Shown: positions 46,887 to 58,467 of the stretch, piece after piece
Layout: every line of letters begins with the position of its first letter
Position numbering within the stretch: the stretch's first letter is position 1
From: Salticus scenicus
Lineage: Eukaryota > Arthropoda > Arachnida > Araneae > Salticidae
Assembly (NCBI GenBank): GCA_963930645.1
Contig: OZ005652.1
Span: forward strand, 353,598,102 to 353,662,101
Reading direction: 5' to 3'
Length of the DNA stretch: 64,000 nt
Translations under genes and position numbers: made by a program
The notes under the pieces: generated by a model
Seen by the model: only the letters and a program-made list of their open reading frames with translations
What the model was told of the DNA's origin: nothing
Database searches by the model: none

Positions 46887-47479
46887 TTTGGCGCAAGCCA
46901 TTTTAACATTCTTTATATGATTGCCCTGGTTACAATTCGCAGGATGTTATAGAGGTGTAATAAAATTTAAATATAACTAGAATTAATATTTGAAGATTTC
47001 AAGGGTGAAAAGAATATATATTTTAAAGAAAAATCTATAAGAAATATTGGAAATACATTTATTATTCTTAGATGTTATACATTTGCAATTGAGCCCACTC
47101 AACACAACCGAACTTGAAATCAGTAACTTAAATTTAGTCGATCTTAACAAGATTAAGTTCATACATGTTTGGTTGTATATTTTACTTATGTTACTACAAA
47201 TATTACAAATTCTCAAATAAATGTAATTCTTTTCTGATTATTTTGTACTTTTAAATAAGAAAAGTACAAAATATTTCATTTACTTTAGTTAATTACAAAT
47301 ATATATAAAAAGCATGTGTAATGAAAAGTTGGAAGCCAATTTTTTTTATGCCGTAGTTTAATGATTGTTTTTCTTATATAGCCGAAAAGTTTTGAACTCC
47401 CTTGCAAGTAATATAATTAGATATTCAAATATTTTAGAAATATATCTTAGATATAACTCTAAGGTTATCTTACATATTC
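46887..47479. other. Unassigned AT-rich stretch
   Basis: Only chance-length frames. No element ends. Confidence 0.4.
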
Positions 47480-47690
47480 TTGTACTAAACAGATCTTTCA
47501 TGTCTTCAATGAAAGGGAGCTTTATAATGCAAATGTATGATAAATTGCTTCTCACTGATTAATCGCAATAAACTCTAGTTCTGCGAAATAAATGTCGCTA
47601 ACGAAAATTTATTATGCTCGATAATGAATTAAATTTACTGACAATATGCAGTCGTATCAAATGTATCTGTGTAACTAAATAAGCAAGGTA
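47480..47690. repeat. Dispersed duplicate block, copy 2 (partner 39600-39860)
   Basis: See 39600-39860. Confidence 0.5.
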
Positions 47691-50469
47691 CATTTAAAAA
47701 TTTTAAACAAAATACTGCCAGTGAAAATATATATATTTATATTCAAAATACTGTCTGTAAATAATTTAATTAAATCATTATCTTTTAAATGTTATTAACT
47801 TATATGATGAGTCTAAAATATAAGATATATTTAAAAAATAAATATGCAAAGATAATCACATTTATGTTTTCCTTTTCACTAAAATAAATGCACGAATAGA
47901 TACTACATATTTTTTTTTAATATGTGATAATACTTAACAAAATACTTCAAGCTTAAAAATGTATTTCGTAAATCCAAATTCATCTTGAGAACATTTTAAA
48001 GACTAATTTTTTAACTAAGCAGTTTCATTTTTAAAAGGAATAGTTATAAAAAAATATGTAAAAGAACATTTTATATTTAATTTTTTTTTCAAAACTTTAA
48101 TAGCATAAAGAAAACTACTACAATCAAAATTTGTAAAAATTAAATTATAAGACAGTGATAGTGATATCAAATTTGCAGGTAAATAAATCTGAGTAAAAGA
48201 AAAACAAAGGTGCCAAATTCATATCGAAAAGTTTTTATAAATGTTTTCAGTTTATTTAATTTTATGTATTCATCAAAATTATATGTGACAGATTCCTTTT
48301 TAAAAATACTGGTGTATAAATCTGATTTAAAAATTAGTAATGTTGGCAACTACGTAAAAAGCACAAAGAACGGCAAATCTACACAGTACATTAGGTTAAA
48401 TTCTTTCTAATTTATTCTAACACCAGAAGATTATCGTAAACAAATTTAACAATATTTTATCATTAACCAATTAAGACAACAACAACAGTAATAAAAAGAA
48501 GATGACATTATTTCATTAATTTTCAAACTATTTTTTAAAGTTAAAACTCTCAGTTTGTTTGATAATATTGTTAATCACGTTTATAAAAACTGAAGTTAAA
48601 AGTACAAAATACAAACATGTGTAAGAATATATAAATATATATCTTTTTTAAGGAAAGTGATAATTTTAGATTTTAACACTTAATAAATAATAATATTAAT
48701 AATGAAAACATGTCAATACTCTGTGTTTCTTTAACAATAAATTTTTGGTCATTTCCTTAAAGTTCTGTATATTATATTCATATTTAGATAAATGACTCTT
48801 TCTATCCCTCACGCATCATGAACATACACTGGAATTCATATCAATTTGGCTGCCATTCCTCCACCCCAATACATTTAGATTAACCTAATAAATTGGTACA
48901 TTTTATATATTTTCGTTTCGTGCTTCAGTTTTCTTGCAAGTATATGCATTTTCTAATGCAATAAACCCCGTAATGCACAATTATATAAATTAGCACTCTA
49001 TTTTACCATATTAATAAAATAATAAATTTTGAATAACTTACGAATTTTTCAAAGCGGGGTACTCATAATGAATTTTGTTCATGCTAGTATCATAAAAGAT
49101 ATTTAAAAAGTGATGCAACATTATTTTAGTGAAAATATTTGTCGCAGTGTTGTATATTCGAAATTGTGCCATATTCTCTCACATGCAGAAAGTATTTATA
49201 TATAACGCACGAAAATTTAAAATCAAAGGGTTGATAGTTAAAAATATTCGTCGTTAATAATGTTCAAGATTTAAATATCTCAAACAGAAATTAAAACATA
49301 AATGACATATTTACGATACAATTTACCTCATAACTCAAGTTTCAACGAAATTTTATCCTATTCTCGTATGAAAATTTTTAATTTTTTGAATAATTTACAA
49401 TGTTTTCAAATTAAAATGCTTGAAATCGATAGGGTTCTTATCAGTATCATAAATGATATTTTGAATCTCGTCCGATCTCTTTAAGTTCATTTAGTCTTGA
49501 AATAATATCTGTACATACTAAATAACTAATTAACGGAAGAATTAACATTTAGACTAATAAAATATATAACAAATTAACTGACCTACAGACGGATATCACA
49601 ACAATTATGGAGCTTTTACTTTTATCACACCTAAAATCTCCATACTAATAGTTTGATGCGGAATGGGAGCATCACAATCTTTTTTCTTGTATAATTCTGT
49701 TCAACAGTGCCACCTACCAGATAATAGGCACACAAAATTAATCAGCACAGCTTTTGTAATTACATTTAGCTTTTGTAATTTTGTAATTAAACAGCTTTTG
49801 TAATTACATAAATAATTTACATTTCTACTTTGACGCAGTTTCGACATTCACATAGTGAGATATGTCCATATGGAAAACCGCAGAATATACATAATAGCAC
49901 CCTTTTCATCTAAGTTCATAGATCATATTTTTTGCTGTTATTGTTTTTGTGTTTTGTAATGGTGATATTGCATATCGAGATTTTTTTTTTTTTTTTGCTC
50001 CTAGTGTAAGAATTTCATTGCATTTCATTGCATTTAGCAAAGTATATATTTCAATGAAATATGAATTACCACAATTGGTCAAGGTCAAAACCAGATATCC
50101 AGAGAAGAAAGAAAATAATAATTTATTTATGCAATTCTATTATATAATAATCCTAATAAATTTATTTTTATATTGAACGAAAAAAAAAATTGCTTTTAAA
50201 TTATTGCTATTTTGTCTTCGAAGTTAAATTGTTTATAATGAACTATTATTTATAAGAATACTTTAAGGAAATATTTGAGATTCAGATTTGATTGAGACTG
50301 ATTAAGTCACAACTTTAATTTGTTTCACTTAATATAAATAAAAGTATTCGTATGTGGGTATGTATGTATGCCTTACATCTCCTCCCAAATTATTAGGTGC
50401 TCGAACCCCTTAACAAGACCCCCACGGAGCACACTCATACACGGAAAAAAAAACTTCATGAATGCGCAA
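47691..50469. other. Unassigned; local TTTTGTAATTACAT repeat; SINE scrap
   Basis: AGCTTTTGTAATT occurs three times at 49748-49808. Poly-T at 49981-49996. The part at 50370-50445 (CTCGAACCCC, CCCCACGGAGCACACTC) resembles the body of the SINE at 43537 and may be a fragment of it. No gene. Confidence 0.4.
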
Positions 50470-50731
50470 TCTTATATCTTATACTATTAAATGAGCAATA
50501 TTTGTATATATATTTCACTGTTCTCGAAAACGGTAGCTCGGACAGTCACGAGATTTAACACAAAGGTGCCCCCCGAAGGGTCATTGTGCACATCGGTGTC
50601 AGATTTTCGAATTTTTGATTAGTTTTTTCTTAAATTATTAAAATGTGAAAAATAATAACCTTCTAATTTCTGATAAATAAGCCATTTATGTATTATCCAT
50701 AATTTAAGTGTTGCCAATTTTTTTTTCGACA

Positions 50732-50732
<1 letters not shown>

Positions 50733-50777
<45 letters not shown>
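50733..50777. repeat. (AAT)n microsatellite
   Basis: About 14 AAT units within the Helitron. The poly-Ile minus-strand frame over it is an artefact. Confidence 0.9.
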
Positions 50778-50781
<4 letters not shown>

Positions 50782-51088
50782 TTGTGATTCCGATGCATTA
50801 AACAGCTTATCAATCGGACAATTAGATTTTTTTAAATTAACTAAAGAATGAATTTTAGGTGGCAACAGCAGAAGATTGTATGGAAAACGTTAGGAGAAAA
50901 AAAAAGTAAAAAATCTGCTTCACATTAAGTCACATGTTTTTGAAGTGGGATTAAAAATTGCAGTTTTCAAATTCTTTGAAACTTTCTCTCACGAGCACAA
51001 AAATATAATATATAGCCTGTACCCCCACAAGACCAACTTGCATTTCAAATTTCATCAATTTCTTTGGTTAATAAACAATAAAATTACA

Positions 51089-51090
<2 letters not shown>

Positions 51091-51129
<39 letters not shown>
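51091..51129. repeat. Poly-T run, about 39 bases
   Basis: Longest T run in this part, within the Helitron, about 40 bases before the hAT-like MITE. Confidence 0.9.
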
Positions 51130-51170
51130 CAAATTAAGTTTTATTCTAACTTCGAAAAGATTTATGTGAT

Positions 51171-51508
51171 CATAGATATAATAATATATATAGATCTATC
51201 ATCCCCATATTATCGTGCAAAGATTTTTGATGCCGAAAATAAAGCTTTGGAATCAGCCATTAAGTGGTATTGAAAAAAAAAGGACAAGAAGAAAAATGAA
51301 TTTGAAACTATATCTGGAGTTTTTCATTCACCTTTAGTAAATAAATTATTCATGAATTTTATTTGCTAAAATATTCGTGTGTACTCCCGTGTGTATTCAC
51401 TCGGGGAAAGACTGCCATATTTTGGTAAAATCGCCGTCTTTTCCTGAGTGAAAAGGAATCCCTTTTTTCTCCCCAATCATCAATCTATATATTATTACTA
51501 TATCTATG
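51171..51508. mobile_element. hAT-like MITE, copy 2 (338 bp)
   Basis: Same family as 20587-20901: ends CATAGATATA / complement. Exact 8-bp duplication TATGTGAT (51163-51170, 51509-51516). It differs from copy 1 by small insertions (for example an extra segment near 51410-51440). Confidence 0.85.
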
Positions 51509-51959
51509 TATGTGATACGATACATTAAGAATTTGGGTTTTAATTTTTTTTTTCTTTAAATAGATTATTTAAATTCTATGAATGATATTTTTATTTTATC
51601 AGTTTCTTTAATAGATCCTGCTGGGCGATTTTTTAAATTTTGGTGTTGAAGTACACCGAACGTTTTCGACAAGAAGTTTAATATAGCAACAGCCATTTTA
51701 ATCTAAGTAGCGCATCAAATATATAAAAACATAAATGATTTATTTTTACACAAAATTTACTGAAAAAATGCAGTTTTAAACATAGGAAATTTATTTCAGC
51801 AAGCACTATTTTAAACCTAAAAACCATTAAAAATATAAGCAGAATATGAAGGATTCTTATGTATAAACAAAAAAGAGTCTGATAAAATTATTAGCAAAAC
51901 AGTCTTCCCCTTTTCATACAAAAAAAAATAAAATAAAATAAAAAATAATAATAATAATA

Positions 51960-52530
51960 ATCCATCGCTAATATGGCGACAAAAATTCAAAAGCCGCCAA
52001 TGGAGCAACATAATACAGTTGTGTAGCACGATGTTTACCTATTTATTTATTTTTTTATATAATAATCACTATGCTAATTTATCATACAAACAAATGAACT
52101 TCTATGTGTGTTACTGCACTTGCACGCTGACGAACAGAAATAGTTAAATAATTCAAATTAATATTTAAATAAATAAATAAATAAAAATAAGTTTAATGGG
52201 AAATAAATATAAAAATAAAAAGATCAGTTGTCTAAAATACGGCAGAAATAGCGCTCATAGGATATTGTTACAAGAGATTAAGTGTTATTGTTACAATGGA
52301 TCAAAAGTCTAAAATGGTGACCAAAATTCAAAAGTCGCCAAAGAGAACTATATTAAGGCTGTACTTACAAACCATGAATTATATATAAACACAAAAGAAT
52401 AATTGTCTCATGCGACAGACGTAGCCGGTCACAGCATATTGTAATATTTGGCGTGAAATTGCTGTCATTTTATGGTTGATCGAATAAATAAAATAAACAT
52501 AGGAAATAACGTAAAAGCAAATATTATGTG
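51960..52530. repeat. Internal repeats of the Helitron
   Basis: ATGGCGACAAAAATTCAAAA (51974) recurs as ATGGTGACCAAAATTCAAAA (52315), each followed by G-CGCCAA. A second motif, TTGTCT then ACAGACGTAGC or GGCAGAAATAGCG then CATA-GATATTGT, recurs at about 52228 and 52403. This suggests a partly duplicated Helitron interior of about 340 and 175 bases. Confidence 0.4.
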
Positions 52531-52539
52531 CACCACGTA

Positions 52540-52789
52540 CTACTCCGATTCAAAAAATTAGAATAATGTAAAAAAGAATGAGTTTGATGTTGCTAACGCG
52601 TCAATTTGCATACTGCGTCCAGGAAAAAATATATTAAAAGTATCTAATTATCTTCAGAGCATTTATAAATATAACATAAATATTTATTTTTATCTGATAT
52701 ATTAATAATTAACTATTTAAAAAATATTAGAATAATTCAAAGAAATAGAATACCTCGATAGCATGGTTCAAAAAATTAGAATATTCAAA
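52540..52789. repeat. Left IR/DR end of the 52540 Tc1 element
   Basis: Outer repeat from 52540 and inner repeat at 52762-52789 share TTCAAAAAATTAGAAT. The inner copy starts CATGGTTC rather than CTACTCCGATTC. Confidence 0.85.
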
Positions 52790-52906
52790 TTTTTCTTATA
52801 AGTTGAGAGAACAGCTGCGGGATTAACATCTGTGGGACTATAAAATGTGCTCCGTTGAAAATGAAAAGTCGTTTGGCATTTGATTGTAGCGTAGTATTTG
52901 CTTAAT

Positions 52907-53926
52907 ATGGGACGAAAGAGCGATTTATCTGAGGCTGTGAAATATCGTATTGTGTACTTGCACGAAATAGGAAAAACACAACTTTTTATAGCAAAAGAAG
53001 TGAAATGCTCTCAAGCAAGTGTGAGTAGAGTTTTGAGAGAATATTCTAATAATAAGTGTTTTCAAAATAAACACTTTAAAAGTGGTCGAAAGCCAGTAAC
53101 TTCAAGAAGAGATGAAAGGCAATTGAAAAAGATTGTGAAGAAACATCGTTTTCGGAGTGTGAGATATGTGCATAGAAAATGGAAAGAAATGGGTATAAAT
53201 GTCTCCAAATCTACAACACTACGACGACTTCGCAAATTAGGTTTTAGATCACGTGTGCCTAAGATAAAGCCATTCTTATCATCTAAGCAAAGGGCTGCTA
53301 GAGTTAAATGGTGTAAACAAAGGCTATTTTGGGATCACGACGATTGGAAAAAGATACTTTTCAGCGATGAAAGTGTGTTTTGTGTGTCTCACGGAAATCA
53401 AGGTATACGTGTCTGGAGACTCAAACATGAAGCTTATAAGAAAGAATGTTTAAAACGTTCGTTTAAATTTGCGATCTCTGTTATGGTATGGGGCTGCATG
53501 ACTGCTGAAGGCCCAGGCAGGTTGTGTATTGTTTCCACAACAGTCAATTCAGAAGTCTATCAAGAAATTCTTGAACATTTCATGATTCCTTCAGCTGAGG
53601 ATTTATGTGATGACGATTTCTTGTTTCAGCAAGATTCAGCTTCCCCCCACACTTCCAAATCAACAACTAAATGGCTCAAAGAGAAGGACATACCTGTACT
53701 CCCTTGGCCTGCAAACTCACCCGATCTAAATCCTATCGAGAATTTGTGGGGAATTATGAAGAAACGACTTCAAGAAGTTGCGCCTAGAGACAAAAAAGAA
53801 CTTATTTCTAGTATAAAGAGCATATGGGCGAATTTGGATAAAAAAGATTGTGAACCTTTAGTTAAAAACATGCCAAAATGTTTAAGAGCTGTCATTAAAG
53901 CTAAGGGTGATGCAACAAAGTACTGA
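52907..53926 (+). CDS. Tc1-type DD34E transposase, intact
   Basis: Cuts and pastes its own element at TA sites, acting in the nucleus. The start is ATG 52907 (MGRKSDLSEA); the open frame extends three codons upstream but without ATG. The protein is 339 residues, the usual Tc1 length of about 340. Residues 1-50 carry the first helix-turn-helix (IAKEVKCSQASVSRVLREY). A GRPR-like SGRKP lies near residue 60. Residues 65-120 carry the second helix-turn-helix (VSKSTTLRRLRKLG). Catalytic residues are Asp154 in LFSDESVF, Asp243 in FQQDSASPHTS and Glu278 in PIENLWG, with 34 residues between the last two. Basic stretches in the DNA-binding half could serve as nuclear signals. No stop or frameshift; termini and TA duplications intact. 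The only undamaged protein gene in the window. Confidence 0.95.
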   Translation: MGRKSDLSEAVKYRIVYLHEIGKTQLFIAKEVKCSQASVSRVLREYSNNKCFQNKHFKSGRKPVTSRRDERQLKKIVKKHRFRSVRYVHRKWKEMGINVSKSTTLRRLRKLGFRSRVPKIKPFLSSKQRAARVKWCKQRLFWDHDDWKKILFSDESVFCVSHGNQGIRVWRLKHEAYKKECLKRSFKFAISVMVWGCMTAEGPGRLCIVSTTVNSEVYQEILEHFMIPSAEDLCDDDFLFQQDSASPHTSKSTTKWLKEKDIPVLPWPANSPDLNPIENLWGIMKKRLQEVAPRDKKELISSIKSIWANLDKKDCEPLVKNMPKCLRAVIKAKGDATKY

Positions 53927-53973
53927 TTAGCAAGTAAAAATACTTAGAGTTTAAATTATGTTCAATATATTTT

Positions 53974-54219
53974 CATTATTCTAATTTTTTGAACCATGAT
54001 AGAAAGTATTCTAATATTTTGAATTTTTGGTTGTTAGCTGATTTAAATAGATTTTCTATTTCATTGTAATGTGTTTACATTTTTATAATCTGCAAAATAT
54101 GCAGATTCATATTATAGTACTTTATATTTGATATTGTTGATTATTTATTTGATAAATTCGATTTTCATTTCCCTTGACCATATTTCTTTTTATTATTCTA
54201 ATTTTTTGAATCGGAGTAG
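53974..54219. repeat. Right IR/DR end of the 52540 Tc1 element
   Basis: Inner ATTCTAATTTTTTGAACCAT (53978-53997) and outer ATTCTAATTTTTTGAATCGG (from about 54195), direct repeats of each other. A third, weaker match (TATTCTAATATTTTGAATTT) lies at 54008-54027. Confidence 0.85.
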
Positions 54220-54329
54220 TATAGTGTTGTTCACATGTAACTGGGATTCAAATATAAAAGGGAAATTCCAATTTTTTCGATACTATCTATTTCGAAACTG
54301 TTATATAATAAGCACCTAAATCGAAACTC

Positions 54330-54528
54330 ATTGGTAAACCATTGTCGCAGGCAATAAGGACAAGCGCTCGAGTTGCAGTGGATGACCAAATCGCTGCCGA
54401 AGGCAGTAGGGACCCGAAGCGAGCTTTTGAACAATTTCAGTAATTTATTTTATTTTATTTTTATAAAGCTATATAGAAAAGAGTTTCCTTTAAATTTAGT
54501 GACCAGCGAAGCGGGCAAAGCCTGCTAG
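54330..54528 (+). other. Helitron 3' end
   Basis: GC-richer segment with CTGCCGAAGGCAGTAGGGAC, GACCAGCGAAGCGGGC and a terminal hairpin (GCGGGC / GCCTGC) one step before CTAG at 54525-54528. The insertion target T follows. Confidence 0.75.
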
Positions 54529-54529
54529 T

Positions 54530-55193
54530 TTATTTAAAATGCGGTGATTTAAAATATATAGATAAATATATTCCTTTTTCAAAATTCGTATCAAGCAGAC
54601 AGTTTTTTTTTTTACCAAATGTGATGATAATGATGCTCCTGATGAGATAATACTCTGACAGTTCGTCTGTATTTTATTGCCAGGGACTTTAGACCCATGA
54701 TTACAATTTGAGTAAAATTGTTTGGGCTGAAGTACATTGAAAATGAATCAAAAAATTTGTTCTTCAGTCAAAATAAAAAGTAAGGTGGTTATCGAAAGTA
54801 CATATTAAATACAATGTGCTTCCAATACAATGTGCTATTTTATTTTCTCCAGCAGCAAAGTGATTTGAAGTTTAAAACTTTTAGTCTGATATTGTACCTC
54901 AGTCTGCATATTTGGGGGATATTATTATTTTTTTCTTTCTGAATGTTTACATATACCTTTGTAAAGAAAACATAAAGACGCCTTCACATTACAAATCAAA
55001 ACAGACGCATATTAAAAGAATATACTACTGGGGAATACACTGTTCGATAAAATTGCTACTTAATTTTTTCCAGATTTTGATAAATATCCGAAAGAAGTAC
55101 ACTGAGAAGTAATAACCATTATTCAAACCTATTTACAATCGCTGACATAATTGTTTGATATTTATTATTCAAAGAATGAAAATGGTATATGTT
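54530..55193. other. Unassigned AT-rich stretch
   Basis: Host-like sequence between the Helitron and the next SINE. No feature supported. Confidence 0.4.
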
Positions 55194-55405
55194 GCCGACC
55201 TATTGGTTCGGTCAGTAAGGAGCTACCTTTTGGATCTTCAGGTCCCAGGTTCGAATCCTGGTGCGGACATGGATGTTTGTAATGTCCTCTGTCTACAAAA
55301 TATTGTGTGCACTTGTTTCTGTGAATTTCTGTAATATGTATTAATCGAGACGAAAGTCATTGTAACTATAGGCCTTAAAGCTGTCAAATTAAAAATATCA
55401 AATAG
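55194..55405 (+). mobile_element. tRNA-derived SINE (family 4)
   Basis: Head TGCCGACCTATTGGTTCGGT, then a B box GGTTCGAATCC (55248-55258) set in a perfect five-pair T stem (CCAGG / CCTGG). The acceptor ends do not pair, so this is not a working tRNA. A body with no match to the other SINEs follows, ending in an A-rich region near 55390-55400. A 3' region with AGGCCTTAAAGCTGTCAAAT closes it. Confidence 0.65.
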
Positions 55406-56971
55406 TAGATGTTGCAACATGTGGGTAATAGATCCATTTTTCTTGAACGTGTAAAACAACAACTTAAATATGAAAGACAAATGTTTAATTGATCTATCAT
55501 GAGATGACAGACAGTTAAATTTAAACCAATATCAATATCTCAATTTCGGACCTCTGTAAAAATGTGAATCTACTTCTTAGCTTTCAACAAGATACTTGTC
55601 TGAAAAAAACATTTTCAATTGTTACAGAATTTAAAACAAAGTGCTGTTTTTAGTTGGAATTTAAATCTACTCATCGTCTTGCAGTTACAGAGCAGTTGAA
55701 GCCGAAAGCAGATGAACCAATTATAAACAAGCAAGAACAATCACCAAACTAAAAATGTATACAATATTCGAAAAATTAAAAAATAATTTTGTATCAGTAA
55801 GGCTAATTTTAATAATGTTATTGGTAACTTTCATTATTAAACTTCATTTAATTAAATTTCTTATTATTAAATAAAACATGTTGACTCATTTTAAAATTAT
55901 AAAATGTATGCTTATGACATTTTTAAATAATAAGTTTATTTTGTATTTATAAAATGTGTGTTCGATAATGATTTTTAAACAATTTCATTTTTATATCTCA
56001 ATAAATCACATTAGTGGTCCGCAGGATTTCAAATTAGGAGTTTAGTTGTCCGTTAACCCGACACAGATAGTGAGCACTGCCCTAGAACTTTCAGTATAGT
56101 TATCTACAATAATACTAATAATAATAATATATGTATATATATTGTAATAATTAATTCCTAAAATAAGTGAGACTTAATTTATTAAAATCTATCCATAATT
56201 ACTGTATTAAATGTCATATATGTTACGTTTTTTAAAAGCTCAAAAATATTCTATTCTTATTAGAAGAGGATGGACCCTAAAGCGTATTTGATATTCATTT
56301 ATTTACAAAAAATTGCAAAATTTAAACAAAATACTTTATAGTAGAATTCCTCAACGGAAATCATTTTCTGTAGTGCTTCATATTATGTTTCATATTTTAA
56401 TATTTTGTACCTTGCTATTACGCAAAAGATTTCTCGAAATATATTTTACATTAAATATTTACGCCTATATTTATTTCTGAAAATTGTTCGTACACAAATG
56501 TCATTTACTGCTGTTATTTTCCAATTATTGATATTTCACAAAAAAAAATATTTCTTTTAGAGATATTGAAGTTCATAATTAAATTTGAAAAATAATTATA
56601 TTTCTAAAAGAACAAGAAGATTTTTGAAATATTTTTTACTTAGTGTTTACTTATCTATATTTGTAATTTCTAAAAAAAATAAAGAATAAATATAATATAA
56701 TTTTCAAAGACTTTTTGTCAAATTAATTACATAAATGTTTAAACATGTAAGACGTGTAAAAATTTTATATAGTGTTTAAAATGGATTATTTTTTTAAGGA
56801 AATTAATGATTTCTTTTAATATAGAAGAATAAATATTATTTAAGTTTTAAAAATCTTTCAAATTCATTCAGAATATAATAGAAATACTTTCAAAATGTTG
56901 ATCTAGAATTTACACACTCAACATTTAAATACATATGTACATCTATATATATGTATGCATGCATCCATATA
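55406..56971. other. Unassigned AT-rich stretch
   Basis: Short AAT-type repeats near 56108 and TATATG steps near 56945. No gene, no repeat pair found. Confidence 0.4.
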
Positions 56972-57167
56972 TAAGGTAAAACTAGGAGAGTTTGCGCACA
57001 ATTCAACAAAACGTGTGAGGTATAGCACAGTTAGCGTAATGCTGCAAACGAAGTTCGCACTTTATGACCAACACGTGAATGTGAAGAGTCTAGGATTCAC
57101 TTGATGAATGGAGTTAGTTCCTATGCTAAATTAAATTGTAATATGCTAATATTTTGGAAAGTGAATT

Positions 57168-57176
57168 GTATAAAAG
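57168..57176 (+). promoter_or_regulatory. LTR TATA box
   Basis: GTATAAAAGG lies about 155 bases into the LTR, marking the U3/R promoter of the former retroelement. Confidence 0.6.
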
Positions 57177-57550
57177 GAGAAGGAAGATTGTTTTTGGAAG
57201 TTAGTTGTTAGCGGCTTAAGAGGGAAGTACAGAAGGAGGATGCTTAGCGAGCTGCTTAGAGTAAGCATAGAGTTAGTGATAATGAATTAGAAGTAGTAGG
57301 AGGTTAAAGGAGTTAGTAGTGAGCGGCCATAATAGAAGATAGTTAGTCAAGTAGTATAGTGGAGTAAGGGAATCCTCCCACTTACGAAAGACGAGTATAG
57401 CCGTGAGAGTTAACGAAGTTAAATGAAGTAGTTGAGATTATTTGTGGTTATCTTTTTAAAGTTAAAAGTATTTATGAAGGCTGCCCCTCTAAGTTTATAA
57501 AGGTATTAAAGGTGATTATAGTCCAATGACCACCTTTTCATTAAGATCAA

Positions 57551-57556
57551 AATAAA
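57551..57556 (+). promoter_or_regulatory. LTR polyadenylation signal
   Basis: AATAAA about 380 bases after the TATA box and 115 bases before the LTR end, where a polyadenylation signal is expected. Confidence 0.5.
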
Positions 57557-58467
57557 AGCTCTATATTTATTTTATATATCTGACTTTGTCGTTACTTCAT
57601 AATTTCATTAAGTAATTAAGTTAAGCTAAAATCCTAAGTTAAAGGATCATGACGTCCAGTAGGTCGTCACAAACGATATAAAAAAAATCCAAATATTTAT
57701 TTTCAGCTCAGCTATTGGTGCATATTTTTAAAATGATCCTTCTTGTATGTATTTATATTACTATTTTGTTGTTCTGCTATAATGTAAAACACCAGCTGTA
57801 ATAAAAAGATTCTTTTTGCTCCTTATAGGGTAGGAGAGATTGCGCTTAATTATAACTACAATTACGTAGTTAATAATAATATTTGCACTTAAATGACATC
57901 GTTGTAAGGTACTTGTAAACAAATACTTTTGTGTTGGAAGTGGATATTTCAATTCAATAATTTAAAAAAAAAATCAGAATAATAAAAACAAAAATTCAAA
58001 CGATAACAAAATTATTTAAAGAAAAAATATTAAAGCAACAGAAAAAATAACAAGACCAGATAAAGATTGCAAATAACATCAAGTTACTAGATAACAAGCT
58101 TAACATAAAATTAAAGCTGAACAAAATTTTAATTTATTACGGAATATTTTTAGTCGTGCTTTTATGTCACACCCCTTTATGTATAGACAATCTTTTCTAA
58201 AATGTAACTAAAATAAGGAAAAAATACTCTTAAAAATTAAATGGTGTGAAATAAAAACGAAGCTAAAAATATTCCAGAATAAATTAAAATGATGGCAGCT
58301 GTGCTAAAAATTAGAAAATATCCTTTTAAATGGTTTAAACGGTTTTTTGTTTGATAACCGAATCTCTCTTTGTCCACAATCGTTGCACTTTATCGATGTA
58401 AATGTTGAAGTAACTGTCGGCCACAAGGTAACCGGTTAGAGACATATTTCACATCGTATGTCCAATG

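Larger units (their letters stand above)
52540..54219 (+). mobile_element. Tc1-type transposon, IR/DR class, intact, 1680 bp
   Basis: TA duplications at 52538-52539 and 54220-54221. The outer ends are CTACTCCGATTCAAAAAATT (and complement). Inner repeats with the shared core TTCAAAAAATTAGAAT lie at 52767-52782 and 53978-53993, about 220 bases inside each end. One full transposase frame lies between. All cis parts and the gene are present, so this copy may be autonomous (inference). It sits inside the Helitron and is therefore younger than it. Confidence 0.92.
50470..54528 (+). mobile_element. Helitron (non-autonomous) with nested insertions
   Basis: The 5' end after an A reads TCTTATATCTTATACTATTA, then AAATGAGCAAT, and is followed by TTCTCGAAAACGG and ACAAAGGTGCCCCCCGAAGG, a form I recognise from arthropod Helitrons. 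The 3' end has a short GCGGGC-AAA-GCCTGC hairpin followed by CTAG (54525-54528) and a T. Helitrons insert between A and T without target duplication, which fits both sides. No Rep/helicase frame is present. Nested inside are a hAT-like MITE (51171-51508) and a Tc1 element (52540-54219); without them the Helitron is about 2.0 kb. That the two ends belong to one copy is inference. Confidence 0.65.
57014..57671 (+). mobile_element. Solo LTR, 658 bp
   Basis: Starts TGTGAGGTATAG and ends GGTCGTCACA (TG...CA). The 4-bp target duplication AACG is on both sides (57010-57013, 57672-57675). It contains a TATA box and a polyadenylation signal in the right order and is more G-rich than its flanks. There is no internal region, so it formed by recombination between two LTRs. 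A 4-bp duplication is compatible with Gypsy-type elements; the class is inferred. Confidence 0.85.

Noticed and set aside
50619..50813. Frame with a long Ile run
   Set aside because: Translation of the (AAT)n repeat on the minus strand.
55194..55270. Functional tRNA gene
   Set aside because: The T arm is perfect, but the acceptor ends do not pair and a SINE body follows. The same holds for the tRNA-like heads at 8626, 15652, 20942 and 43592.
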